Below, in pieces: positions 35,510 to 45,191 of a DNA stretch of 45,191 bases (the first letter of the stretch is position 1; every line of letters begins with the position of its first letter). This DNA is from Bondarzewia mesenterica (Eukaryota; Basidiomycota; Agaricomycetes; Russulales; Bondarzewiaceae), in the NCBI GenBank assembly GCA_004802705.1, contig SGPL01000262.1:1-45191 (forward strand). Reading direction: 5' to 3'. The notes under the pieces were generated by a model. That model was not told the origin of the DNA. It was given only the letters and a program-made list of their open reading frames with translations, and made no database searches. The translations under genes and the position numbers were made by a program.

Positions 35510-36304
35510 TCTGCCTTTTCGTCTTTCACTCACACTTTCCTACCTCCTTTTCCAAACTATGTAAAAAGCTTTCCCAGCATGTCGCAGAGTTTCGAGGAAC
35601 CGATCTCTAGTGAGTGGGCTCGTTGAAAGATACAGGGCGGTGTGGGAAGGTACGAACGGAATCTGATCAACCTGAATCCTGACATTGAAACTGCATCCGC
35701 ACGCCGTTTCGACACGGGTCGCCCGCCGTCCTCGATTTGCGTCAATATGTACTTAGACCTCAGGAACTCACGGTCCATTGCTGTCCTTGCCTAGGCTACC
35801 ATTTACCTCACTGGCCCAACTGCACAGACTTGTATTGATACGTCCTTGGCCAAGTTAGCATCGTAGGCTCCTTCCAAACCCTTTCATCAAATTCACGGGC
35901 AGAATGCAGGTCTCCTTGGCCTCATTATGCTCTAGAATCAATTAATTCTTCGCTCCGCAATCTAGGCATCCACTTTTTCGCATCCGTGGCGGTGGCTGGA
36001 ACTTGGGCTATGCAATATTGGTCTCCAAACTCTGCCCGGATTCGAATTCAGCCAACGCACTAAAACAGTTGTACTCAAATGGCACAGCTTCTTTGACTTC
36101 CTCTCAAACCATGTCTGTGCTCTCATCGTCTCTGAACCTTTTGGACAAATGGTCAGTTACTTGCAGACAATGTTTTCAATCTCGAACACTAATCACTCTT
36201 GTGCTCTCTTCAGCCTTCATCGGGAGATCCCTGTCACCTTTTCCATTCTTCACTGTACCATTAACACCCAGGACTCGATGGCAGCTGCAGGCTTCGGGTT
36301 GTGA
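35510..36304 (+). pseudogene. Stop-interrupted open frame of unknown origin
   Basis: One frame stays open for about 260 codons except for a TGA at 35624-35626 and TAG at 35792, 35864, 35933 and 35963, before a TGA at 36302. Each stop is one C-to-T step from CGA or CAG. An ATG lies at 35579 (MSQSFEEPISSEW). No protein family is recognised. The strand is pyrimidine-rich, which lowers stop frequency, so a chance frame is quite possible. The alternatives are a decayed gene or small spliced exons. Confidence 0.25.
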
Positions 36305-36853
36305 CATTTATTCTCCATCGGAGTTGCTATGAGGCTGGAAGATAAGCCTGCTGTTCAAAGTTCAATCCTTTTTTTTTGCTCATGCTACCACTATGGCCTC
36401 CTTACAAGCCCACTTTCACTGTCCTTCAGCGTGAGATCGGCTTGTTCCATGTCCGTCTGTCTCAATGTTCATTATTGGTCAAATTCCACACTGGCAACTT
36501 GTGAGAAGGTGTTTCGCTTAGAGTATATGGTTCCTATGGCTGGAAAGAGGGCAGGATGCGAGCGTTGAATAAATTGACCGAGACATATAGATCTATATAG
36601 ATACAAGTAGACCAGCTTGATTGTTACAAACTGTGTTCTAGTTTGATACGTCATAAATCTGGAGTTATTTCCTGAACTACAGGACCTTCCTAAAGGGGAG
36701 TTACTGAACTCAGGTGTAGCGTCTGCTGCCCAACACGGCTCTCCTCCGCTCCACTACACGATCTCCCTTCCTGCACTGTACAGCCCACCCTTTTCCTATC
36801 GTGATTGACGCTCTGACTTTGGTATTGACTACAAAAGAACCGATCTGAGGGGC
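36305..36853. other. Upstream region of the Sds23-like gene
   Basis: About 550 bases. Short frames are unconvincing. A small palindromic TAGATCTATATAGA patch lies near 36588-36601. No other structure is seen. Confidence 0.35.
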
Positions 36854-38878
36854 ATGGCGTCGCTGAGCAAACGCATGTCTATATCCAGTACGCGAAGCGG
36901 GCGAAGTCAGAGCCCGCTCGCGCGTCTTGTCGTTGCGCCCAACGCAGAGAGTGAGGAATGGATACGCGCATGGGAGAACACGCTCGCACAGGGTGGGTGC
37001 ATTCAGATACCTTTCGCGTTCACGATCCATTCTTGACAGGTTGTTTTTGGTGCAGACCTGATCGAGTCCCCGGTGGTGGATGTAGATGCAGAGACAACTG
37101 TCGAGGAAGCGTGCGAGGTGAGTATCTCTTTGTGACTGATGTGGATGTTGTTGATGGGAAAAGTCTGTTTAGTTGCTGCTGTCCCGCGACATGACTTGTT
37201 TGGCTGTCAAGTCTCCATCGCCAGGGGCTTCGAACGCACCATACTGCGGGCTCTTCGACGTGAGTGTTACTGACTCAAATTCGCGTTCTGTGGGTGACTG
37301 AATCGCGCATAAGTTCGCCGATGTGAATGCATTTCTTACGTTCGCAGCTACCCGGCATACCTACAGTCCCGAGCATCTAGGAGAGAACCCACGAGTAGCG
37401 CAGATTGTGGAGGCAGCCAAGGCTGGACGAGTGCCGGTCCACCTTGTCAGCAGTAAGTGATCTACAGGGGTTTGAACAGATGTCGCTGCAATGACCCCTG
37501 TTACATTCTTAGACTTGTCTGAAAAAAACCCATTACTTGAACTGCCACATGACGCGTCTGTCGTCTCCCTGCTGGGCGCCTTTTCTTCTGGGACACATCG
37601 AGGTCTGTGAGGTTTGTCAAGCTTGCTAATACACATCATGATAACTGCCTGCAGTTCTCATCAAATCCCCATCTCCGGGTTCTTCTCCGTCGCACCTTGG
37701 CACTATCTCTGATCGCCGTCTCCTGGCCTACTTTGCCTCTTTTGCACGCCCTGCCTCTTCGCCCTCTCCTGAAGCCTCATCTCCTATCATCGCATCTCCC
37801 ATGTCCTCTCGCTCTGCATCCTTTAACTCTCCGACATCATCCTTCTTGCGTTACCTTAACAACCCGCTCAGCTCCCTGTCCCTTCCGTCTTTGAACTTAC
37901 ACTCCGAGGTTGTTGCGGTCACGGCTGCAGATTCTGTGTTAAATGCGATGAAAGTGATGAGCGAGCTTGGCGTGAGCAGCGTGGCCGTTTTGCAAGAGGA
38001 CACTGGTAACTTGCTGAGTGCAGTTAGCGTTACGGACATTGGAAAGGTAAGACTTCGGTTCATTTAATTGTCACTGCCAATTAAGAGATGCTCGACGCTT
38101 CGTAGATTGTTGTGCCATCCCAGAGCAACCAAATTCTGTCGATGCCATTACACCAATTGGTAGCACAGATTAAGGTATTTGTGAACATATAATATTTCCT
38201 CTCATGGTCTGACCTGTTGTATGAAGTTGCCAGACGGTTCCACGGACGGTGCAGATAAATATCCAGGTATGTAACCGCCTCATGAAGGACATCATCAAGC
38301 ATGTCGACAATCATCGCCATTAGTTTACAGTGTCTCTCCAACCTCAACACTGTCATACACCATGCAGAAACTCCTTGCTAGTATGAAATCTTTATTCCCT
38401 CTTCAATGTCTCATTTTACTAACTACTATCGCAAATGTTTTGCACCAACACATGACAGCGAATGCACATCGAGTATTTGTAACCGCTGACTCGCCTAGCT
38501 CTTCATCGCCTTCAGTAGCAGGTTTGGCAGCTATGGGTAACCTATCTGGCATCGTCTCCATCGTCGACAGTTCGTCTTTTGTCTCTTTGAGCCATCCCAT
38601 ATTCTCAATTTTTGTTTTTAGTTCTCTCACTGTTCGCGCGGATCGCGAATCTTCCTGACGTCGACCCCACCCGGATGCAACGCCACAGGCGTGCATCATC
38701 CGCTTCAAGCCATAGCGCTACCTCTGGTTCGTTCAGTGATCTGGTCAGGACCAGCTCACGGGGTAGTCTGACAGGACGTGGAGCTGGGCGGCCGCCTCGT
38801 AAGTTCGCTGGTTGGGGGTGTCTTTTTGGTCATGGGTTTTTCTTTGTGCTTTCCTTTAACTTGGAAAAGTTGAGATGA
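36854..38878 (+). CDS. CBS-domain protein of the Sds23/Moc1 family
   Basis: Related to yeast Sds23/Sds24 and fission yeast Sds23/Moc1. These cytoplasmic/nuclear proteins bind and inhibit PP2A-type phosphatases and link nutrient state to mitosis and mating. Exon 1 starts MASLSKRMSISSTRSGRSQS, a Ser/Arg-rich leader. CBS-like repeats follow: DLIESPVVDVDAETTVEEAC with LLLSRDMTCLAV (37060-37210); VPVHLVSNLSEKNPLLELP near 37432-37540; SEVVAVTAADSVLNAMKVMS with GVSSVAVLQEDTGNLLSAVS (37905-38040); and a last one with AHRVFVTADS then GNLSGIVSIVD (38465-38570). A Ser-rich linker (ASSPSPEASSPIIAS) separates them. About nine short introns are needed. The tail is Ser/Arg-rich (RRASSASSHSATSGSFSD). A GTAAGT at 38799 may begin a last intron, so the exact end is uncertain (frame stop at 38878 otherwise). 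Confidence 0.85.
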
Positions 38879-39062
38879 AGTTGTTTAAATCACGAATTCT
38901 GTAAATGCGTCGTTCTCTTGTATTTCATGTTGTATTTTATGCACGGATACTTGTCCCTCAATTGATTGGTCGGTTGATGGATACTGCCATCTGATAGGCC
39001 GATGAAGCCGGGAGTTATAGATAAGATAAGATGGTCTCATGACTGGCCTAAATCTCACGCGC

Positions 39063-39068
39063 TGACTC
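39063..39068 (+). promoter_or_regulatory. TGACTC element upstream of STR2-like gene
   Basis: TGACTC lies about 60 bases before the start codon, and GACTCA occurs again at 39075-39080. These are halves or near-matches of the TGACTCA site of Gcn4/Cpc1-type bZIP factors that control amino-acid biosynthesis. The exact seven-base site is absent, so this is weak. Confidence 0.3.
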
Positions 39069-39125
39069 GGACACGACTCATCTCTCACGAGTCTCAGCTT
39101 TGTCTCAACTTTTCTTCTGCTTGAA

Positions 39126-41408
39126 ATGACCGAACTTCATAATCCGACCGGGAATCCCATTCCACCCTACACGCAGCACGCGATATCGGTCTCGCTTCCC
39201 ACATGGGCAGACACTGTTGGATACGAGGAGGGCGATCCAAATGTTGCTGATCGTATGCAGTCGGGATACCCGAGGTTCTTCATCCACTTAAGCATTCAGA
39301 AGGTGAGCTACATTTCAAGCAACTCATTTTCGTCAGCCAGGCAAGCTTTCCAGACACTGTCCGCCTTGAGATGACTTCCCATGAACGCGCGAAGAGAGCA
39401 GAACTCAGGTCTCCTGAGATTTTTGTCTTTTCCGATACATAAAAATGGTTGTTTTGAGGCTATTTCTCCCAAATCAGCAGCTCCTTGTGCTTCTGTACGA
39501 TTATACGTGCCCTTCGTTCGTCGTTCAAGGCTTGCGGCCGCCCTGGTATGGGGACGAACACCGCTCCCTCATAATTGCAATAATTTCTCTCAGGAATTCT
39601 TTCTGTCTCTTTCTGACTGATGATATTTCTGTCCGTCCAGCTCGCTGTTATCTGCGAACAGAAGTTCGGGACTCCCTCCGAACGCTGCATCCTCCTCCCC
39701 TCAGCTCGTACCGCCGAATTCTGCCGCGCCTTCCTGACCGTCCGCTGCGTTTCCGCGCACATCGTCCAACTGTCCCTCCCGGACTCCCTTCCTGGCTCAG
39801 GCATCCACGCTGTTTTCTTCCCATCAGAGTCCTTCCCCGTTGCCAAGCAATTCTGGCAACACACTGGTCTCGGGGTGTCCAGTCGCCTAGCTGAGCATTA
39901 CTTGTCGCTGCTTGCGCGCACCGGAACGCCATCGTCGCCTACCGCAGTTGTGCCATCAAAGACACCAAACAAGCATTACGCTGCGAAAAGTAAAAGGGTT
40001 TCTTCAATATCTTCTGTAAACGGATCGAGTGGACCTGCGGAGCAGACGGGGGGCTCGGCGGGAAAGGGCGACGTTCTCGACGCGGACATGGCCAGATTCA
40101 TCGAGGAGCGGTATGGCCGCAACCTGAATGTCTCGTCAGCTTCGAACGCGAAGACGGCACTGCGTCGCCGCATTGCAGGCGTGCTATTCAGAGATAGCAG
40201 TGCAGAAAATGGTGAGGCGGAAGTGGAGCTGGGGCAGAGCATACGAGGCGTGCCTGTCACAGAGAAAGACGTCTATTTATATCCGACTGGTATGTCTGCC
40301 ATCTGCTCAGCACATCAGTTGGCGCTGGGCGCCTTGGGAGAGAGGAAGAGCGTTTGTTTTGGGTATGTAATTTGTTTTTCTTGAGCCTCCTGATGCCTCT
40401 AACTTACACGGATGAAGCTTCCCATACACCGATACCCTAAAGATTCTGGAGAAATGGGGTCCTGGATGTTATTTCCTCGGTCACGGGCTGGATGAGACTC
40501 TTGATGAGCTGGAGACGATTCTCTCAACTCGGTATGCAGAGGATCCGTCAAAACCGCCCATCCTTGCCCTGTTTACCGAATTCCCATCCAACCCTCTCCT
40601 GCGCTCCGGCAACTTGCCGCGTATCCGCGAATTGGCGGACCTGTATGACTTTTTGGTCGTCGTCGACGAAACTATTGGCAACTTCGTGAACGTACAAGTA
40701 CTACCGTACGCCGATATAGTCGTGACAAGCTTGACCAAGGTTTTCAGTGGAGATTCGAACGTCATGGGCGGAAGGTAAGTTCACGCCTGTTGTGTTGTGG
40801 ATGCTCCATTATTCAAAACATCACTCCTAGCTTGGTTCTGAACCCCGCCCAGAGACATTACGAGGTTCTCAAGGCCCACATGGATGAAACTTACGAAGAT
40901 ATCTACTTCGATGAAGACGCAATCTTCATGGAACGCAACTCACGGGACTTCATCCGTCGTATCTCAGTCATTGACGTGAACACTGAAGTCGTATGCGACT
41001 TTCTGCATGCTGCCAAAGATTCCGCCTCCCCTGTCATCAAGGAGGTCTTCTATCCAAAGTGGCAGACCCCAGAAAACTACGACCTGTGCCGCATTAAGGG
41101 TCCTGACGGCCGCGAGGGTGGATACGGCGGACTGTTTTCGCTCTCGTTTTATTCCTTGCAGGCTGCGCAAGCCTTTTTTCGATAACCTACCCTGTTTCAA
41201 AGGCCCGAGTCTCGGGACGAACTTCACACTTGCGTGTCCGTATGCCATCCTGGCGCATTACGCCGAGCTCGACTGGGCAGAGTCTTATGGCGTGTCCACG
41301 AACCTCGTACGCGTTAGCGTGGGGATGGAACCAAGGGATGTGCTGTTGAATGCGTTCAAGAAGGCGCTGAAAGCGGCTGAAGAGGCGCATCAGGCGGCTG
41401 CATCATAA
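39126..41408 (+). CDS. STR2: Cystathionine gamma-synthase-like PLP enzyme (STR2 type)
   Basis: Cys/Met metabolism PLP-dependent enzyme (fold type I) that makes cystathionine from cysteine and an activated homoserine in transsulfuration. Exons: 39126-39302, 39641-40362, 40418-40774 and 40831-41408. The first intron is long (338 nt). A fungal STR2-type N-terminal region precedes the PLP domain. Signatures: [16 protein letters not shown] at about 40280, [12 protein letters not shown] across the exon 2/3 join, [10 protein letters not shown] near 40575, and [10 protein letters not shown] near 40660 (Asp contacts PLP). [11 protein letters not shown] near 40720 carries the Schiff-base Lys. The C-terminal part has [17 protein letters not shown] six-T run (41174-41179) shifts the frame by one; removing one T restores AFFDNLP and makes the total exactly 611 codons. 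This is most likely a sequence error. The mature length of about 610 residues fits STR2, longer than bacterial MetB. Confidence 0.93.
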
Positions 41409-41448
41409 CCGTTCGAAGTAGAGGAGATAGAAGGCGAGGAGAGATTGT

Positions 41449-41560
41449 CCATCCAACTGGACTGTTACCGCTCTTGCAAAAAGAGCTTAGCCCATCCAAC
41501 TGGCGCGGAGCCGCTGTCCATCCAACTGGACGCGTATTTATCGCTGGCCCATCCAACTGG
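41449..41560. repeat. Four copies of the 12-mer CCATCCAACTGG
   Basis: Exact copies begin at 41449, 41492, 41518 and 41549, spaced by 43, 26 and 31 bases, all in the same orientation. Two copies (first and third) are flanked to give GTCCA...TGGAC ends, a short inverted repeat. They lie 40-150 bases after the STR2 stop, so probably in its 3' UTR. The bases between copies are not conserved. Confidence 0.85.
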
Positions 41561-43064
41561 TGCTACTGCGAGGAGCTGGCCGTGAACTGCGGCATATGGG
41601 GATAGTATTATTGGCAGACGAAGTCGACGATCCAGCTACTTGATACCAAAAGAACCCAAAAACTTATCTGATTTTTACATGACTTTTGCGCCATACAACT
41701 CACCCGTAATTAAAACAAAACACGGCCATACTGAGAGGGAAGTGGAATAATTTGATCACGACCAGAGGAGCATCCCACGACAAGCATTAAGGCTGTGAAC
41801 CAGATAAAATGATGGCATCTGATATAACATCGATACAAAAAAAAATCCTCACGAAGAGGAAAAAATTGGAAAAAATTGGAACCACAGCAGACACCAGAGT
41901 AGTCTGAATCGAGTTACACGCCTTCCCTCTCGAGATGGAAATGCGCGAGCCGCGAATTGCACTCAAGGGCAGTGCGCAATGCCACAACTCAAAGCTCCGG
42001 AGCCCCTCATACACCACCGTCCTCGACTCAAGGCTTGATCCAAGATTGGATAGGTCAGACCTGGTCAAAGGATCTGCCAGCTTCTTTAGCGACTAGCCGC
42101 GTCGGCCATCTCTAGCTCCACTAGAAGGCATAGAGATGGGCTTCCTCTGTAGGACTGCCTGGTGTCTCCAATGCTAGACAACCACGGACGAGTCCTCTTC
42201 GGCAATATGAAAACGGGGTCCACCCAATGGACCCGCATACACAAGCTCGAAGGGTATGCGTTACTGCACGAGGCTCCACATCTTCTGTAAGATCGCGGCA
42301 ACAGATTCGTGTCAGGAAGCTAGCTTCACTAGCCAGTCCCGAAAATGCATTCAAAAGCCTAGAGCCGAGGACACTGCAGAGACTGCCAGATATCTGCTCG
42401 TCAAGCTTGGACGAAGGGTGCGATAGGGCCCTCGGCCACGGGGTCAACCACATCGACCCCTGCCCACAAAGGAGATGAGATGAGACAAAGCATACCGCCC
42501 GAGTCCTACAACATATTTCAAGTCACCCATCATCACCCTCGACGCTCCCTGGCCGCAAGCGAGCAGGTTGCGGGTCTTTGGACCGATGAGGTGACGTATT
42601 TCCTGTGTGTTGCTCGACTCGTTAGAGTCGGGCCCTGCGAGAGCCAATCAGGGGGACTAGAATACTCAGACCTTGGCCCGCTCGCAAAGGGGAAAGCTCA
42701 AGTGAGCATTCTGTATGTGACGAGCTTCGCGACCTTGGGTCTGCCACGATTGGAGCGGAAAGAGAACGAAAGTCGCCCTTATATATGTGGCCGACAAGAT
42801 CATTTATGTAATCACTTTTCCCAGGTCGGCGCAGGTCGGCAGAGGTCGGCGCACTGTCAGCGCACGTCCGCGCCAGTGCTTTCAGAGAGGTTTCTTTCAA
42901 GTTGGCCTTTGCACTTGGGAACCGTGCAAATCACCTCCGGATCCTACAATATAACTTGTCATTTGTAAAGGTAGGTTAAAGAAATAATCCATCGATATAC
43001 TGTAGCTACATAAAAAAAAGTCCTGCCCACCGCCCACAAATACACGTACTTAGTTAGAAACATT
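41561..43064. other. Gene-poor interval between STR2 and the F-box gene
   Basis: About 1.5 kb without a supported gene. It has an A-rich patch with a duplicated GGAAAAAATT (about 41859-41880) and a GC-richer block at 42100-42900. Frames there (for example 42121-42453 minus, 42480-42968 plus) show no known domain. Three AGGTCGGC copies are listed separately. The block could be a decayed mobile element, but I see no terminal repeats or target-site duplication. Confidence 0.4.
42821..42850. repeat. Three tandem 10-bp units containing AGGTCGGC
   Basis: Three consecutive 10-base units each end in AGGTCGGC; only the first two bases of the unit vary (CC, GC, AG). The sequence continues GC-rich for about 30 bases. 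Confidence 0.8.
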
Positions 43065-44816
43065 TCAAATGAATACCGAATCGAATCGTGAGGAACTCCG
43101 TTTGTCCCACCTAACCTTTGTTACAACCTCCTCGAACTGTTTAATACATGCGTCTTCCAGTTCATCGCATAAAAACACAAATTCCTCGACCGGGTATCCA
43201 ACCTTGCTCCTGGCCCTCAGGTGCTCAACGATTATAACAAGATCGAGCTGCATCCTGAGCTCGAACGAGGAAAGCCGCAGGCAGCGCAGTCGGGGGAAAA
43301 GTACACGGGGAGCGTCGCGCAATTCTGGTATTTCCACAGAGGCAGGCCAACCTTCGATGCTCGTGCTCAAAGCCCGGAAAAGGCTCGACAGCCCGGACAA
43401 GTCAGGACAACCGTCGACATGTATAGTCTCGATGTTCTTCATTCTCCAGAAAAGATCAGTCCAATCGTCCATCTTGGAACAGGTATGATCTGTGATCAAT
43501 GAAAGTGTCTGGACAGTCTTGTCCAGAGAGAGGGGACCGAGTACAGCCGTTAGTACGGGAAATAAACATGTTTCTCTCTGGTTTGAAGAATGCCAATGCA
43601 GAACGAGGTTTAGAATCGGTTTCTCCAACAATCCATCCGAAGGTATGCTGGCTGTATCCCAAACCTTGATTTGGAGGTAGCTCGCGAAACAGGTTAGATG
43701 CAATGCCCCTATTGACCTCATCGGGACGCTGTTGCAACAAGGCTCTAGAAGTGCCGCTATACAGAAAGCAGCGGATATATCATCGACACAAATCCCACCA
43801 TGTTCGCACTCGTAATGCAAGTGTGCGTCAGGATGGATGACCAATTGCCTCGCGAAGTGAGCACATTCGAGCAAGAGCCCATATAAGGTGAGGTGTCTGA
43901 GTCGCGGCATATGAATGGCTCGGTATTCGGAGGGTAAAGACTGCATATGCGCCGGAAGGGGAGGCATACTGTTTATGAGGATGAGGGTCTCAAGACCCTG
44001 TGCTTGTTGGAGAGCATCCAATAATTCATCATCATGTCGAAGGATAGAACGACGTCGAGGATCCCTAAGGCCATTACGAAGCTCCAATCGCACCTCAAGA
44101 TATACGAGACGAGCCAAAATAGGTGCCTTCCACGAGAATCCATAATTGTGGATGGTAAGGCGACGGAGGCGCGGTGCATCTCCAGCAAAGATAGTGGAAG
44201 GAACGACGGAGGTCATGCCATTGGGCTGCAAAAATAAATAAGAATTCTCGGGTCCCACCAACGTCGCCGATCGCAGCATTGGGGCTGGTTGCAATAACTC
44301 CTTTGCAAACCAGCTGATGATATTCAGACAACCACTGAGATGGATGGACCTCACGCGAGGAAGATGTAACAGCATGTCCCGCACAGCAGCTATCTCTTCC
44401 AGGTCGTAGTTATTTACGGCACGGTCAATGGTAATCGGTGCACCTCTGCAGCGCAGCAACATCTCTGCTGCCCACTTTGGTCGATCCCAAAGGATGTTGC
44501 TCCATAGCCTTCCATCGCCCAGAGAGATCGTGCGCCAGAGGCGGCAGACATGAGTGATGCCGATAAAATCCAAAGTGCATCTTGTCTGGTATCTCTGGCG
44601 CTCCCAGTCGTTGGTCCAGCCCTCGCATTCAAGGTTAGCGACGATATAAAATATATCGGCGACAACGTCATCTGTCAGATGAAAGATGGGGGAGACAGCA
44701 TGCTGCTGGGTCCCGACAGAGCTTGCCGTGTTCTGGATGTTGTCGATACTTTCGACAATCTCGCAAGCATCATGAATTGACGAATCCAAGTCACTGCAGA
44801 CTCGCGCGTCAGTCAT
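43065..44816 (-). CDS. F-box-like / LRR-like protein, 583 aa
   Basis: A single uninterrupted frame from the ATG at 44816 (MTDARVCSDLDSS). The F-box-like region is at about residues 45-110: IFHLTDDVVADIFYIVA, then FIGITHVCRLWRTISLGDG and RLWSNI. This is the usual spacing in the very large basidiomycete F-box family, which has an insertion between the two helices. The rest has leucine-rich repeat-like spacing (LPRVRSIHLSGCLNII; RLRRLTIHNYG; LVYLEVRLELRNGL; LRHLTLYGLLLE; IETIHVDGCPDLSGLSSLFR), suggesting a substrate-binding solenoid. Such proteins usually act as substrate adaptors of SCF ubiquitin ligases, and substrates are unknown. The family expands and decays quickly in Agaricomycetes, but this copy is intact. 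Confidence 0.85.
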   Translation of the reverse strand: MTDARVCSDLDSSIHDACEIVESIDNIQNTASSVGTQQHAVSPIFHLTDDVVADIFYIVANLECEGWTNDWERQRYQTRCTLDFIGITHVCRLWRTISLGDGRLWSNILWDRPKWAAEMLLRCRGAPITIDRAVNNYDLEEIAAVRDMLLHLPRVRSIHLSGCLNIISWFAKELLQPAPMLRSATLVGPENSYLFLQPNGMTSVVPSTIFAGDAPRLRRLTIHNYGFSWKAPILARLVYLEVRLELRNGLRDPRRRSILRHDDELLDALQQAQGLETLILINSMPPLPAHMQSLPSEYRAIHMPRLRHLTLYGLLLECAHFARQLVIHPDAHLHYECEHGGICVDDISAAFCIAALLEPCCNSVPMRSIGALHLTCFASYLQIKVWDTASIPSDGLLEKPILNLVLHWHSSNQRETCLFPVLTAVLGPLSLDKTVQTLSLITDHTCSKMDDWTDLFWRMKNIETIHVDGCPDLSGLSSLFRALSTSIEGWPASVEIPELRDAPRVLFPRLRCLRLSSFELRMQLDLVIIVEHLRARSKVGYPVEEFVFLCDELEDACIKQFEEVVTKVRWDKRSSSRFDSVFI

Positions 44817-45191
44817 CTAATTCCAACGACACAGGCTGAAAAATCAAACTAGTTAAGTTCCAACGGCATTGGTACAATCGTAGTGGCACGTCGTCGTCTT
44901 CATCCGCCGTCTGTAGATGAGGGTTTTGAGCGAGGCGGGGCAAGCTGATCTTGTTTCCAGAGGTGACAGTTAGACTGGTGACCGAGTCTTTAGTACGTGA
45001 CGAGCAAGCAGGTACTTTACTAAAGACTGGTAGAACTCGGAGTGGCGTGGCAGAGGGTTCCGCTATCATCGAGAGAAGCCAAAACAGTCACGTGAAACCT
45101 GTCACGTGGGACCGTCAGGGATGGCTCTGCCAAAACGGAATGCTACACCGCCATTTTGGGAAGAGGTCAGCCCGACACTCAGAGTCGGAGA
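44817..45191. promoter_or_regulatory. Upstream region of the F-box gene with paired TCACGTG
   Basis: Two TCACGTG elements have their CACGTG cores at 45089-45094 and 45103-45108, 14 bp apart in the same orientation. GCCATTTTGG follows near 45152. They could serve the F-box gene or a plus-strand gene beyond the window. A minus-strand frame at 44809-45069 has no recognisable domain. Confidence 0.45.

Noticed and set aside
42121..42968. Overlapping frames on both strands suggesting a transposon gene
   Set aside because: No transposase or reverse transcriptase motif, terminal repeats or target-site duplication could be seen.

Overview
The window looks like a stretch of a basidiomycete (Agaricomycetes) nuclear chromosome. 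Genes are closely packed on both strands. Introns are mostly 45-65 nt with GT..AG ends, and codon use is C/G-rich at third positions. Gene families are typical of mushroom-forming fungi: UPF1-like helicase, NTPase-nuclease protein, F-box/LRR protein, mucin-like single-pass membrane protein, GH47. Many N characters lie at 2.4-5.4 kb. Single-base frame breaks, several in homopolymers, interrupt otherwise intact conserved genes, so part of the sequence is draft quality. No organelle, plasmid, virus, tRNA, rRNA or CRISPR signal was recognised.

Layout, left to right. (+) GFA1, glutamine:fructose-6-phosphate amidotransferase (302-2969). (-) UPF1-like SF1 helicase (3432-6746). (-) A P-loop NTPase joined to a predicted PD-(D/E)xK-like domain, comparable in plan to crinkler-type proteins (7206-10741). 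About 2 kb follows with only a weak ORF and a repeated hairpin. (-) Secreted GH47 alpha-1,2-mannosidase (12748-15173). (+) Gbp2/Hrb1-like RNA-binding protein with an RS-type N terminus, three RRMs and an RGG segment (16316-18948). Then about 3.8 kb with an unrecognised (-) ORF, a decayed partial copy of it, and scattered (-) exon-like segments. (+) TPS2 trehalose-6-phosphate phosphatase (22849-26300). (+) ALKBH7-like dioxygenase (27003-27962). (-) Mucin-like membrane protein (28366-29808). A small possible (-) gene and a small possible (+) membrane protein share a CCATGG start. A ~100 bp imperfect inverted repeat lies at 31.15-31.41 kb. (+) YqjM-like Old Yellow Enzyme (31997-33416). (-) Intron-less 519-aa low-complexity protein (33673-35232). 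A pyrimidine-rich, stop-interrupted frame (35.5-36.3 kb). (+) Sds23/Moc1-like CBS-domain protein (36854-~38875). (+) Cystathionine gamma-synthase-like STR2 (39126-41408), followed by four copies of a 12-bp repeat. A gene-poor 1.6 kb. (-) F-box/LRR-like protein (43065-44816). Two TCACGTG elements sit near the right edge.

Most genes are unrelated housekeeping genes. They touch cell-wall precursor supply (GFA1), trehalose and stress metabolism (TPS2), glycan trimming (GH47), sulfur amino acids (STR2), stress and cell-cycle signalling (Sds23-like) and mRNA export (Gbp2-like). The most unusual part is 3.4-10.7 kb, where two large same-strand NTPase genes of variable fungal families are neighbours. 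One is a helicase whose Walker A motif is split by a probable GC-AG intron. The other is an NTPase-nuclease fusion with an unresolved break in frame. Two independent GC-AG introns are inferred; the one in TPS2 is backed by an exact nine-exon frame sum.
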